This document shows positions 10,914-19,753 of a stretch of DNA of 29,866 nt, in pieces. How positions within the stretch are numbered: the stretch's first letter is position 1; every line of letters starts with the position of its first letter. A model generated the notes under the pieces. That model had not been told where the DNA came from. It saw nothing but the letters and a program-made list of their open reading frames with translations, and searched no databases. This DNA is from Chara braunii (Eukaryota > Streptophyta > Charophyceae > Charales > Characeae), in contig BFEA01000008.1 of assembly GCA_003427395.1 (NCBI GenBank), positions 1,020,790 to 1,050,655 on the forward strand. The letters are read 5' to 3'. The translations under genes and the position numbers were made by a program.

Positions 10914-12514
10914 TTGAAGGCTAGGGTAAGATGCTTCATGTGGACTGGGGACCCTAACAGGACCACGTGCATCAACAAGGTTGCATGGCAAGCAGTTACC
11001 AGGAAACCGCAAGGAGGAGGCCCGGACATTATAAACCCAAAACAGGAAGCAATCGCCCTTCAGATGAAATGGGTTATCAAAATCCTAACCAAACAATTTC
11101 TCCCTTGGACAAAAATGGCCCTAGACAGCATAAGAAACCTGGCACTAGCAAATTTTCCACCCAACATGCGGGGCCTCTTCTGGATCAAGGCCAAAGAATG
11201 GTCAATAAAAACAGGGAGGACAGCAAGGAGAGTGCAGCATGAGAAGACCAGTTAGCCTACCCCCTCGCCCAACCCTTACTGGGCGTCGACCCTGAATGTT
11301 TGGTGTCGACTGATGCCCAACAAACATGGCGCGCCGAACAACAAAGAGGAAGTCATCGGGCAGCCTCGCTTCATCAATCCATGGTTAAAGGACGCAGAAG
11401 GTAATCCCTGGACCCTCCGCGCGAAAGACCGCAAATGGCTGACCTGGTTGGAGAGAGGAGTGTGGCAGATCAAACATCTATGGTCCACAGATCGAGTGAC
11501 TGGCTGACGGACCAAGAGCTTCGAACCTCCCTTAGGGGGTGCCACTCATTGGAAACCAATATAGCAGCAATACATCAGAGCATCCCCGCTCAATGGATAG
11601 CTCTCCTAAGAGAAAGATTCACATGGAAGCCAGGTGAATGGGGCCTACTAATCTCTCAGACTCCGCCGGTGAGGGCCTATCGTTTCATTTCTAGATCGGA
11701 TTCCTCGAGCTACCAATCCAGCTTCTTATCTTACCCTATCTCCAAACACAATCTTCAGGAACTGGAAATCCAGGACGATATCCCTCAAACAGAGCGGCTA
11801 GAAACCTTCCTTCTTAGAAAGGTCAGAGTCACCTAGAACAGACCATGGGTCATATTCCAGCCAGAACGTAGCATCGATGACCTAGAATTCGACCCTAAGG
11901 AATGGATGTGGAAACAAGGCTCCAACAAGAAATCAAGAACAATTTCCGAATACGACGTGAAATTCGGCTACGACCTCGGGTTGCAGACGACAGACCCGAA
12001 CCCCGGGCTAAAAGAGAAGTGGTGAAACATCTTGAACCTAGTCCCCTCGATCCCGTTCACCATTCCCTGGACCAAATACCTTCTTATTAGGCCCATTAGA
12101 ATCCGCAGCATGCAATGGCTCCTAGCACACGCAGCCCTCCCGGTCAATCAATGGCTCCACAAAAGAAGGAAACACTCAGACCCAAACAGTTCAGAACTCT
12201 GCGTTTTGTGCAACAACAACACACCAGAAGATATCCCCCACTGCCTCCTCTACTGTCATGACGCGAACTGGATCTGGGACGAAGTTCGGCAACTATGGTC
12301 CATCCTCTTTTCAGCGTCACCCCCAAACACTTCCCCTATCCTACTCCTCTCTAGCACTCCAGGAAGTTCAAAGGCAGCGAGGAAGTCTGGTCAATGCCGA
12401 ATTTCTGGACCGGTCCAGACACTGGTCCGGAAGACAGTCCGGAAGTGTCCGGTGTCCGGGTCCGGGGTTACCATGATGATAATGTATTCAATTTTTGACT
12501 TGCCAGGGGAATAG
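10914..12514 (+). pseudogene. LINE B ORF2 post-RT region and zf-RVT domain
   Basis: From 10914 the same frame as FADD continues (RCFMWTG, NKVAWQAV, GGGPDIINP), crosses a TAG near 11253 and runs to 11507. Coding then passes to another frame (about 11505-12514) with stops at 11834-11836 and near 12022. About 12200-12255 encodes CVLCNNNTPEDIPHCLLYC, a clear Cys-Cys-His-Cys zf-RVT pattern, followed by WIWDEV. The region is collinear with the protein of LINE A. The last codons run into repetitive TCCGG-rich DNA (about 12405-12465), so the true C-terminus is not certain. Confidence 0.82.
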
Positions 12515-12605
12515 GAACCGGATTGACGCTTCCCAAAATGGATATGGAGCTAGGACCATAAGGACCTGTTTAAAAAAGAAAAGAAAAAAAAAGAAAAGAA
12601 AAAGG

Positions 12606-13713
12606 AAGTCATTGCTTCACACCTTTCTTTTTTCATCGATCAAACCCAAGACTAAGTAACATAAAGGTAATGTACTGGTGATGGTTGAAATGGGTTGATG
12701 CCGTCTTGAAGGCCTTTGGGAGGTTGGACACTGAAAACACCACAAAAAAATTGAAAAAGGAAATCATGATGTAATATCTTAATATGACTTGCCGGTGGAA
12801 TAGGAACCGGACTGATTGCAAGGAAGATGAGCAAAAGCGAACTTCAGCAATCAAACAGCATCATACATACGAGTCCAGATAGTCTTGACCTCGAACCAAC
12901 AGCAAAATTGCATCACGAGATTCACCAAATAAGAACACACCAAGAGTTCATAATTGATAATGCTGAAATAGTCCCATCATCATCAACGAAGAACCAGAGT
13001 TGATATCCTATCTGGCGCTCGGCGCCTAGACTACATGTGGCAGATCCTATCTAGCCTATACTACGAAGCCGAAAGATGACATCAACAGTATTCCCGAAGT
13101 ACGAGCATATGGCGACCAATGTCGCACGCTTCCAGCACCAGGTATGTCTCCCGCCACACTCACAACCTCGTTCCCCAACTCGCAGATGCCACTAGCACCC
13201 AAGGACCACCATGCGCTTCACCCGGCTTACAGCAACGCAGCTCGGCAATGGCTGCGTGCTCCTTCCCTGCTCGCCCGTGAGAGCGTAGGTGCCAGCCAGC
13301 AAATAGCGCAGCAGCAGCGCTTGCGCAGCATGCAGCCAGCACCCGAATGCCGAATGAGGAGGCAGGCCCTTCCCTATATCGAAGTGGCCTGCCTGCGTCC
13401 AGTCCCAGGAAGCTTCTAGTAGGCCCCGGTAGCCTGAGGCCCAGCACGACGAGCGCAAGCCCTGGGCTTGTAGTGGTTGCATGTGCCCAATTGCCGTCGG
13501 CCTTTGTTTGGCCCGGTACCCGTATCCAGCCCAGGGCCTGCTTCACATTCATTCACACAGGCGGCCCAGGGCCTGGGTTCACTCAACCAACTGGCGCTGC
13601 GCAACTGCCTGAATTTCCTTGAGTTGCGTAGTTGGTAGAAAAGGGCCATGAGGGCCTCGTCGAGCCTGCCTTCACTTAGGGCGGCCGACGGGCTGCAAAA
13701 ATGGGGCCTTATG
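12606..13713. other. No gene; LINE tail fragments then unassigned sequence
   Basis: 12643-12690 matches the sequence following the LINE C A-tract (about 15739-15785), with AAGTAACATA and ACTGGTGATGGTTGAAAT shared. At 12784-12820 a second copy of the LINE 3' signature occurs (GACTTGCCGGTGGAATAGGA). From about 12850 to 13713 I recognise nothing. Open frames of 90-130 codons on both strands overlap in the GC-rich part (13144-13713) and are unconvincing. Confidence 0.5.
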
Positions 13714-13740
13714 GGGCTCATAGAGGCAATGGCCTCGCAT
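13714..13740 (+). repeat. 27-bp direct repeat, left copy
   Basis: This is identical over 27 bp to 14450-14476. It begins GGGCTCATAGAGG and ends GGCCTCGCAT. The two copies bracket the integrase/chromodomain fragment. Confidence 0.9.
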
Positions 13741-13776
13741 TCCCTCCTCCTCAGCTTCAACAGTCCTCTGAGAAGC

Positions 13777-14449
13777 TCAGTCTTCGATCATAGGGCGCTT
13801 TCCCTTCTGCAGAGATCTTCCGTATTGGGTTACAACTTGAGGAGCGGTCTGCATGAGCTCTTCCCTGGTGAACCATCGGTCCTCCTTCGGATCAGTGTGA
13901 TGCCGAAACCGAACGCGGTACTGCAGCTTCGGTTTTGGAGGACGTCCCCGATCTGCTGGTCTTGATACCGGCAGCTCTCTGTGATCCACAATATCATCGA
14001 TGTCCACCTCTCCATCCATGGTTGGGGGCAGCATTGAGCGACGAGATGGAAACCGATCAGTCTCTTCGAAAGGTGCCAGTTTGGAGGCGTGAAAGACAAG
14101 GTAAGTACGGAGATGACCAGGTATCCGGATAACATAGGATGACCCATCCGGATCTGTCCCAACGATATCCAAGACTTCCCAGGGTCCAAAGTACTGGGGC
14201 ATGAGTTTGCGGGAGATCCCGTGCTCCTGTCCCAGTTCTGACGACTTCACCCAGACCCTATCCCCAACCTGAAATGTAGAAGGCCGGCGGTGTCTATTTT
14301 CAGATTCTATCATTGCAGTCTGCGCCTTCTGCATCTGTTCTACAGCCTGCTGCATCTTCTGTTCATAGCGGTAAGCAAATTCCAAGGTACCTGGTGCAGC
14401 AGTGGTTTGATTCTCAGGAAGAAGAAAGTCTAGGGGTAGTCTAGGCTTA
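13777..14449 (-). pseudogene. Ty3/gypsy integrase C-terminus with chromodomain-like tail (fragment)
   Basis: A single open minus-strand frame of about 220 codons begins at PRLPLDFLLPE, the end of a gypsy integrase core. It continues with the alpha-helical RYEQKMQQAVEQMQKAQ segment, FQVGDRVWVKS, the GPY/F-like FGPWEVLDIV and VFHASKLAPF. It ends in a chromodomain-like stretch (VDIDDIVDHRE, PKPKLQYRVRF, DRWFTREELM). Collinear motifs occur in the larger element at 23897-24739, but the sequences differ enough to mark another gypsy family. Protease, RT and RNase H are missing. The upstream edge stops at the 27-bp repeat. Chromodomains of this type are thought to steer integration to chromatin marks. 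Confidence 0.88.
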
Positions 14450-14476
14450 GGGCTCATAGAGGCAATGGCCTCGCAT
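14450..14476 (+). repeat. 27-bp direct repeat, right copy
   Basis: This is identical to 13714-13740. It joins the gypsy fragment on its left directly to a LINE 3' end on its right, with no spacer on either side. Confidence 0.9.
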
Positions 14477-14537
14477 GATGCTCCCCAAAATGGAAATGGA
14501 GCCAGGGGGTGAGGGCCATTAAAAAAAAAAAAGAAAA
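14477..14537 (+). mobile_element. Extreme 3' end of a LINE with A-tract
   Basis: The signature GATGCTCCCCAAAATGGAAA, a GGAGCCAGG segment and GGGCCATT lead into an A-run at 14520-14531 and GAAAAGG. It matches the end of LINE B (about 12528-12603), so it is the last ~60 bp of another copy. The sequence after the A-tract (GGAAATCATTGGTTCGCACC) also matches that after LINE B. Confidence 0.75.
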
Positions 14538-14574
14538 GGAAATCATTGGTTCGCACCTTTCTGTGGTTCCAGCC

Positions 14575-15741
14575 CGGTGGGCCAAGCAGCCCAACGTGGA
14601 CCACTCCTTCCTGACGCCGATCCGCTGGTTCAAAAAAACCTGTGAAAATCTCCTCCCTGCAGTGGCAGATAGTGCACCGCTGTTTGCCCACTAATGACTG
14701 GCTAATAGACCGCACCAACCTGGAGCAGCGGGGCTTGGTGCTGCCGTGGTGTCAGCGATGTTTGAACACGTTCTCCCCCGCAAGAGGACTTAGCCCATTG
14801 AGCACATTTTCATGCAATGCCCAATAGCTCAATTTATGTGGCGATGGTGGGACCGTATTTGGCGGAAGCTAGTGACAGAGATTCCCTGGCCATGGTCATG
14901 GCGGCCATTCTGGTTGGCCATTGGCCATTGGCGGGAGAAGGCTCAGTTTTTGTTGAGAACATGTTTTGGTTGGGCAGGAGGGCGGTGATGTGGGATCTTT
15001 GGTGTGGTGGCAGAGGTGTGTTCTACCCTTGGATAAAGTGAAGATAGAAAGGGTGGAAATTGCGGAACAAATCAAACAACAAGTACAGCTGGCACTCATG
15101 CGGAGGTGGTCCGACACGAACTCCCAGCTGAGCCTCTTCACACAAATCAAGGACGTCAGGAGAGTGGTCACAGCATTCTGTACGGACTGGTTGGGTGGAG
15201 AAAGGGAAGGATGGGTAGGACAGCAGGATTTGGAAGGAATGAGGGATTACAGACTAGTTTTTAAGGACTGGACCCAGGTGGAACCCTCATTCCCTATGTG
15301 CGCCCCCCACAGGTTTCCCAGACCCCTTCCCTCCCCATGCCCTCTCCTTGACGGAGATTCTAGTCTAGATGACAGTATAAAGCTGATCCCTGGGCGGGTG
15401 GGGAGACGGAAGGAGGACCCACTGGTGCCCCCCAGTGGCTCCTTCCGTTTTTTCGAGCCAGGCCAGGGGTTAGTGGAGGGGCTGCTAGCTTTTCTGTGAC
15501 AGTTCTGACATCCGGCGAGATGAATGAAGAGGCAGACCCCCAGTTTTTTATCTCAGTTAGTCAGAGGTATGGGACGCTGGACCCGGTTCATGGGTTTTCC
15601 TGATGATCTCATGCTCATGTTGTTATCTCAAATTTTCACCCAGGGTTTTCATGAGGGACGCTGAGCCCGGTTCTCAGCACATGATGCTCCCCACGAATAG
15701 ACTGGAGCCCTTTTTCAAAAAAAAAAAAAAAAAAAAAATCA
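14575..15741 (+). mobile_element. LINE C, 5'-truncated non-LTR retrotransposon
   Basis: This keeps only the zf-RVT region and tail of ORF2, a 3' UTR and an A-tract at 15718-15738. The tail has the family signature GATGCTCCCCACGAATAGA with GGAGCC (15684-15710). The 3' UTR holds a short internal duplication, GGGACGCTG plus CCCGGTTC, at about 15568 and 15656. The left edge is not well defined. Confidence 0.75.
14642..15499 (+). pseudogene. LINE C ORF2 C-terminal fragment
   Basis: The frame at 14642-14827 gives LQWQIVHRCLPTNDWL and LPWCQRC. The pattern continues through other frames with a broken Cys/His segment (about 14795-14825) and an FMWRWWDRIW-like Trp-rich stretch. This is the zf-RVT layout of LINEs A and B. 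From about 15040 another frame encodes a helical, charged tail (EIAEQIKQQVQLALMRRW) to the TGA ending at 15499. At least two frameshifts separate the pieces. Assignment rests on domain pattern and on the LINE 3' end that follows. Confidence 0.65.
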
Positions 15742-16424
15742 AAGACCAAGTAACATAGACGTAATTTACTGGTGATGGTTGAAATCCATCCTATCCCAGT
15801 TACTTGGCAAGTTCACCAAGTTGCCTGAGTTTTTACAGGTTCGGTAGGTGCGCATGAGCTGGTGGGCGTCTTTCTCTACTGGCCCAGGTGATGGAAATTT
15901 GAGTTAACGTGTGTCAGAACTTCGAAAGCGATCAGGAGCGGCGCGGTGCAGACGCAAGCAATCGTCCAGGTGGGAAGTCCGGTCAAAGTGGGGCCGGACA
16001 CAGACGTGGTAGTGTAGTGTGCTAACTGACCGCGCGTCCACAGCAATGTGCTGTTTTCTTCATTTGACTAAAATATTTTAAATTTATTCGTGCTCACAAA
16101 GCAAAATTTGGCACAAACGGATTGCATATGTCGGTCAGAGCCTTTTCGGCCTGGTAGGCCCAATGTTTGAGGTCTGGCACGCCGGTGCCTGTAAAAAATT
16201 TTGCTTCAGCAAGATAGGCTTGGAGGGACCGGTGGTGTAGGCGTGTTGTACAAGTTTTCCTCGACGCATTAGCTGCATAAGTATGGACATGATGGGCCGC
16301 TCTGAAGGTAGTAGCTGTCCATGGGTGGGGCCCTCACTCAAATTGAAATAAGCATGTGCTGACAGCTATGCTAAAGTGCTTGCTTTTGTTTCTTTATCCT
16401 GGGGTCTTCATTGCTTGACCAAGA
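15742..16424. other. No gene seen
   Basis: Apart from the first ~45 bp, which match the region after LINE B (12643-12690), I see no repeat, RNA or coding signal. It lies between LINE C and a tRNA-Tyr gene. Confidence 0.55.
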
Positions 16425-16510
16425 CCGACCATAGCTCAGTTGGTAGAGCGGAGGACTGTAGTTGGATAACCGTCATCCTTAGGTCGCTGGTTCGAATCCG
16501 GCTGGTCGGA
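16425..16510 (+). tRNA. tRNA-Tyr (GTA), intron-containing
   Basis: A full cloverleaf with acceptor stem CCGACCA/TGGTCGG, discriminator A, D arm GCTC/GAGC and a standard TTCGAAT T-loop. The anticodon is GTA in the loop CTGTAG. A 13-nt intron (TTGGATAACCGTC) follows the base 3' of the anticodon. Exons are identical to the minus-strand copy at 2896-2980. The sequence AAGACCGACC at the 5' junction is shared by both genes. A T5 run lies 12 bases downstream. Confidence 0.96.
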
Positions 16511-16521
16511 TTGTATTATTA

Positions 16522-16526
16522 TTTTT
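16522..16526 (+). terminator. Pol III T5 terminator of tRNA-Tyr
   Basis: A run of five T residues lies shortly after the tRNA 3' end, in an AT-rich stretch. Confidence 0.7.
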
Positions 16527-16950
16527 GTATGTCGTTGACAGTATCCAATTTTGTGTGGTAATACCAAGGGCGCACTGGATTGGGGCAAGGCTCAATAGAC
16601 AATCAGGTAAGGGTCAGGCCCCATAAAGGGAAGGGGGCAAAAAGAAAGAAAATAAGACCTTTTTTTTTTTTTTTAACTCAGCTATACTCTTCTATCAATT
16701 TCACCTTCTACTACTACTAAGCCTATACAGGGGACCCCTGCAGGCATGGCTGCCTCTCACAATTGAGGGGATGCATGTTGCCCCCCTCTCTAATCGGCGG
16801 TGGTCAGACTTGTCGAAAGTGTGAAGGAGCATGGAAAATGTAAACTAATCCTCAGAAATCATGAGCTGTCTGTGCTAAACAGTTGTCTGGTGGTTATTGT
16901 GTCAGAGCATGGCTGCTCAATTTTTGGATGTAGCACAGCAGGGGTGCAAC
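16527..16950. other. No gene seen
   Basis: This holds an oligo-T run at 16660-16674 and otherwise ordinary sequence. No domain or RNA fold was recognised. Confidence 0.5.
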
Positions 16951-16954
16951 CAAC

Positions 16955-17099
16955 TGGCGTAGCCCATGAACTGTTGAAATACCGACCCAAGTTTGAATCC
17001 AGATGCAGAACAGAATAGAATAGTTCTGAACTACCTGGGGCTGGTTAGTTCCATGATGATATCCCAAGGCCGTCACTTCTATAAAAAAGAAAGCAAAAG
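16955..17099 (+). mobile_element. Possible tRNA-derived SINE
   Basis: A box A-like TGGCGTAGCCCA at 16955-16966 and a box B-like GTTTGAATC at 16991-16999 are about 25 bp apart, like an internal Pol III promoter. The box B has one mismatch to GTTCGANNC. The sequence does not fold as a complete tRNA, and an A-rich stretch (about 17081-17099) follows some 80 bp later. These traits fit a SINE, but I know no matching family and cannot compare copies. A decayed tRNA or chance match is possible. Confidence 0.35.
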
Positions 17100-17214
17100 A
17101 ACAACAGGCGTGCAAGCCTTGGGCATGGCCCCAGGCAGATGTCTGGCAGGCCCTGAGTCGTTCAGATCAAGACCCGGAAGGAATATTCAGATCTCTTCTC
17201 TACAACTCTTATCT

Positions 17215-17287
17215 TGGAGGTGACGGGCATCGATCCCGTTGCCTATCGCATGCGAAGCGATCGCTCTACCATTTGAGCTACACCCCC
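17215..17287 (-). tRNA. tRNA-Ala (CGC)
   Basis: The minus strand gives a 73-nt cloverleaf. The acceptor stem is GGGGGTG/CACCTCC with one G-T pair at the third position, and the discriminator is A. The D arm is GCTC/GAGC and the anticodon stem is ATCGC/GCGAT, with loop TTCGCAT and anticodon CGC. The T arm is ACGGG/CCCGT around ATCGATG. No intron is present. Box B (GATCGATGC) fits the consensus. No T4 run is visible close downstream on the minus strand, so termination is unclear. It resembles the tRNA-Ala(AGC) at 19380 but differs in several stem pairs. Confidence 0.92.
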
Positions 17288-17331
17288 TTTGATGTGCAAG
17301 CAGTTGATCCCCTCTCTCACATTTAGTTCGC

Positions 17332-17404
17332 CTGTTTTGGGTTTGGCCTACAGGACCAGAATGGCTGGCGCCTGCAGGGGTGAAAAAAAAAAAACCGAAA
17401 AAAA
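17332..17404 (+). repeat. Dispersed repeat core, copy W
   Basis: This shares TTTGGCCTAC, GGACCA and ATGGCTGGCG followed by an A-rich run with the units at 18117-18308 and 18508-18697. No palindromic edge is seen here, so it is a partial copy. Confidence 0.55.
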
Positions 17405-17689
17405 AAACATACCTGTGTCACTTCGTTCTTATTGGGGTGCACCAGAAATCAGCATCGGAAAAAAAAAAGCTTGGAAATCTGAAGCTAAATTGACGAACCA
17501 AAAAATGCATTTTTCTAGCCTTGAAGTGACCGGTTGGAAAAATGGAGGTGGTACCGGTACAGGCCTTTGTAGGAATGAAAAGTCTGGACCTCCAGGCACC
17601 AGGCGGAACCAAAAAAAGGTTTTGTTTTGTGTTTCCACTTTGCTGTTTCCCACCTCTTCTGTAATGCCATTTCCCTCCTCTGCAGTACT

Positions 17690-17746
17690 GCCACTACTAC
17701 TACTACTACAACCACCACTACTACAACAACAACAACACTACTACTA
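17690..17746. repeat. ACT/CAA microsatellite
   Basis: Short runs of CTA/ACT and CAA triplets. An open frame that crosses it is not supported as a gene. Confidence 0.75.
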
Positions 17747-18116
17747 TGGTCTTCACCCAGATAGAAGCCTTGGTCACTGACTCACTATGGGCCTATCTGG
17801 ACGGGACCTTGCCCAAGATACAGCTACATCGAGTGGGCATCGCCTCAAAGCAGAAGGCCAGGGTCTATGTATTGGTTTCATCCTCGCCCCCAAAGAAAAA
17901 CAAAAGAAAACAACTCTGGCCGAGCCAAGCACTCCTGGGTGAGAGAGGCAGGGGGAAAGAGGCAGGGGGAAGTGGACGTACGAAAACCGATCGGTTCATA
18001 AAGGGTCAAGACTTCAAGAAACTAAAATTCTGACTTCAGGTCGGGATTTCTGAGCAGTCAGCATCTAGCCTTGCCTTTCAATTTGATGATGGGTTGGCCG
18101 GGGGGGGTTGGGGGTG
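17747..18116. other. No gene seen
   Basis: An ATG-initiated frame of 95 codons (17746-18033) begins MVFTQIEALVTDSLWAYLDG. It has no recognised domain and lies among repeats, so I do not call it a gene. Confidence 0.45.
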
Positions 18117-18308
18117 TAAACAGGATTCACATCACCCCAGCCTTGCAGAAAAAGAAACTCATCCCCTACGAATATTTTGGATGCTTGGCCTACCGGACCA
18201 CAATGGGTGGTGGCGTCAGCCAAAAAAAGAAAAGAAGTGTGCCGCTGGCTGTTCGGAAAAGCTTCACACGCAGTAAGGCCCCTCCAGGCCCGGGTGTACT
18301 GGTGGTTT
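18117..18308 (+). repeat. Palindrome-bounded repeat unit X
   Basis: A unit of about 190 bp in the same orientation as unit Y. Shared landmarks in order are CCTTGC, GAAAAAGAAA, ATTTTTGG-like, CTACCGGACCAC, ATGG, GGCGT, a run of A, GCTG, CAGTAAGG/CAGCAAGG, CCAGGCC-like, and the terminal GTACTGGTGGTTT. It meets unit Z at a perfect palindrome. Confidence 0.6.
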
Positions 18309-18321
18309 AAACCACCAGTAC
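18296..18321. repeat. 26-bp perfect palindrome
   Basis: GTACTGGTGGTTT at 18296-18308 is followed directly by its exact reverse complement at 18309-18321. The same half-site recurs at 18508, 18685 (diverged), 20977, 21059 and 21201. Confidence 0.95.
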
Positions 18322-18507
18322 TTACAGGCTTCCTTTCGCCGAAGCGACCTTCCCCCCCCCCCCCACACCTCCCAAAAAACAAACCGGCGCATGTTCTTTT
18401 CTGGCTGGCACCACCAGCGATTTAGCTCCAGAAGGCCATGCCCTGAAAGTCGCGGCCCGTCCACAGCTGCGCGGGACAAAAATAGTTGGGAAAAGTACTA
18501 ACCGTTT
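18309..18507 (-). repeat. Palindrome-bounded repeat unit Z, inverted
   Basis: A 199-bp unit. Its reverse complement aligns loosely with unit X, with GGCCT, GGTGGTG, CAGCCA and an A-rich run in order. It starts with AAACCACCAGTAC and ends at a decayed palindrome (GTACTAACCGTTT against AAACCACCAGTAC, 18495-18520). The match to X is weaker than that between X and Y. Confidence 0.45.
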
Positions 18508-18697
18508 AAACCACCAGTACAAGGCCCCTGCCTTGCTGAAAAGAAAAAGCCTACAAAATTTTTGGAGGCTCGACCTACCGGACCACGATGGCTGGCGTTT
18601 CCAGCTTAAAAAGAGAAGGATGTGCGCTGCTGGTTGGCAGTTCTGAAAGCCTTGGCGTGCAGCAAGGAGCCTGCAGGCCTGGGTGCACTGGGGTTTT
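18508..18697 (+). repeat. Palindrome-bounded repeat unit Y
   Basis: A 190-bp unit starting AAACCACCAGTAC and ending with a diverged partner, GCACTGGGGTTTT. So it carries terminal inverted repeats of about 13 bp. Its interior matches unit X in order and orientation. No open frame of note is inside, which suits a non-autonomous element. Confidence 0.6.
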
Positions 18698-19379
18698 AAC
18701 TCTCTCAAAATAGTAGATACAGAATGTTAAGGAGACCCTCAGCCGAAGTTGTTTGTGATGCAACTGTACAGTGTACATTTTTGGATTTTCTCTTTTAAAT
18801 ATTTTGTACTGGGACTGCCTGGGATCATGCCTGGGCCTTACCTCGATGGGCCCAGCTGGATGGGCACACTGACAGACAGAGCTACCTAGTCCAGGGTGCC
18901 CAGGGACCACCGCAGGAAAAAGGAAAACAATTCCTTGCTACGTGGAGGTTGTGTCCAAAGGGCTCAGAAGGAATCAGGCCAGTCAGATATGTGATCTGCT
19001 CCGAGCCGCGCAATAACCAGGAGTCCAATGAAAGCCATATGTACTGCCTTCTGCTGGATAGAAAGGCATTGCCTTCACATCTGTATGGAGGGTGATTTTA
19101 GGGTCAGATAGCTGGACCAGGTTGCCAATTTCGGGAAAGATGATAGCAATGAAACTGTTCTGTTTTGCTGGGAGTTATTCTTCCATTTTATGCTTTGTCC
19201 TCCAGATTTTCTTTTTCTTTTTTGTCGAAGAAAAAAAACAAAATTATCATGCTCTGCTAGTTGTTCGAGAAGCGATCGTTTGGCAGATGGTAGATTTTAG
19301 GCACTCCTGTTAGCATCTTGGTGGTGCAGTTCAAAGTTCTTATTGGATCTAATGACGAGAATGAGGATATGGACTATTC
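18698..19379. other. No gene seen
   Basis: I see no repeat, RNA or coding signal with support in this stretch upstream of tRNA-Ala(AGC). Confidence 0.5.
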
Positions 19380-19452
19380 GGGGATGTAGCTCAGATGGTA
19401 GAGCGCTCGCTTAGCATGCGAGAGGCACCGGGATCGATACCCGGCATCTCCA
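19380..19452 (+). tRNA. tRNA-Ala (AGC)
   Basis: A 73-nt cloverleaf with acceptor stem GGGGATG/CATCTCC, discriminator A, D arm GCTC/GAGC, anticodon stem CTCGC/GCGAG and loop TTAGCAT (anticodon AGC). The T arm is CCGGG/CCCGG around ATCGATA. No intron is present. The sequence is close to standard plant tRNA-Ala, and a T4 run lies 20 bases downstream. It is likely functional. Confidence 0.96.
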
Positions 19453-19472
19453 TAGTTCTTATGATTAGCCCG

Positions 19473-19476
19473 TTTT
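19473..19476 (+). terminator. Pol III T4 terminator of tRNA-Ala(AGC)
   Basis: Four T residues in CGTTTTGATT are the first such run past the tRNA. Confidence 0.55.
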
Positions 19477-19753
19477 GATTCATGCCAAATCATAACCTTT
19501 GGCCTTGTGTTGAGCTTCACTAGCCTTTTTTTGTCAGGCCGAAGCTATCCAAGTTCAACCTGGTGGTCTTTACTTACCCAGTCACCTCTAGACGCAATTA
19601 TATATGGAGGGAGAAAGAAGAAAAATCACCTCTCCAACATCATTTCAATTCAATCACAAGAGATGTGAGAAGTCCAAAAAAAGCATTCATGTGGGATGAG
19701 GGAGTCTGGCACAAGGACTTGAGGCCTTGTACTTCTTTGTTTTTTTGTTTTTT

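Larger units (their letters stand above)
6815..12605 (+). mobile_element. LINE B, near full-length degenerate non-LTR retrotransposon
   Basis: In order the element has a short 5' leader (duplicated), an ORF1-like frame (6931-8172), an apurinic-type endonuclease (8342-9201), a linker, a reverse transcriptase (about 9686-10900), a post-RT region and a zf-RVT domain near 12200-12290. A 3' UTR follows with the signature GAACCGGATTGACGCTTCCC (about 12515) and an A-rich tract at about 12572-12603. This order is the classic plant L1-type layout. At least four frameshifts and about ten in-frame stops rule out activity of this copy. The left end is taken at the duplicated leader. Confidence 0.88.

Noticed and set aside
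13144-13760. Overlapping 90-130 codon frames on both strands
   Set aside because: The region is GC-rich, where stops are rare. None shows a motif, and several conflict with each other.
18296-18321. Palindrome as a transcription terminator or operator
   Set aside because: The half-site recurs at the edges of several repeat units, which is better explained as the ends of mobile or tandem elements.
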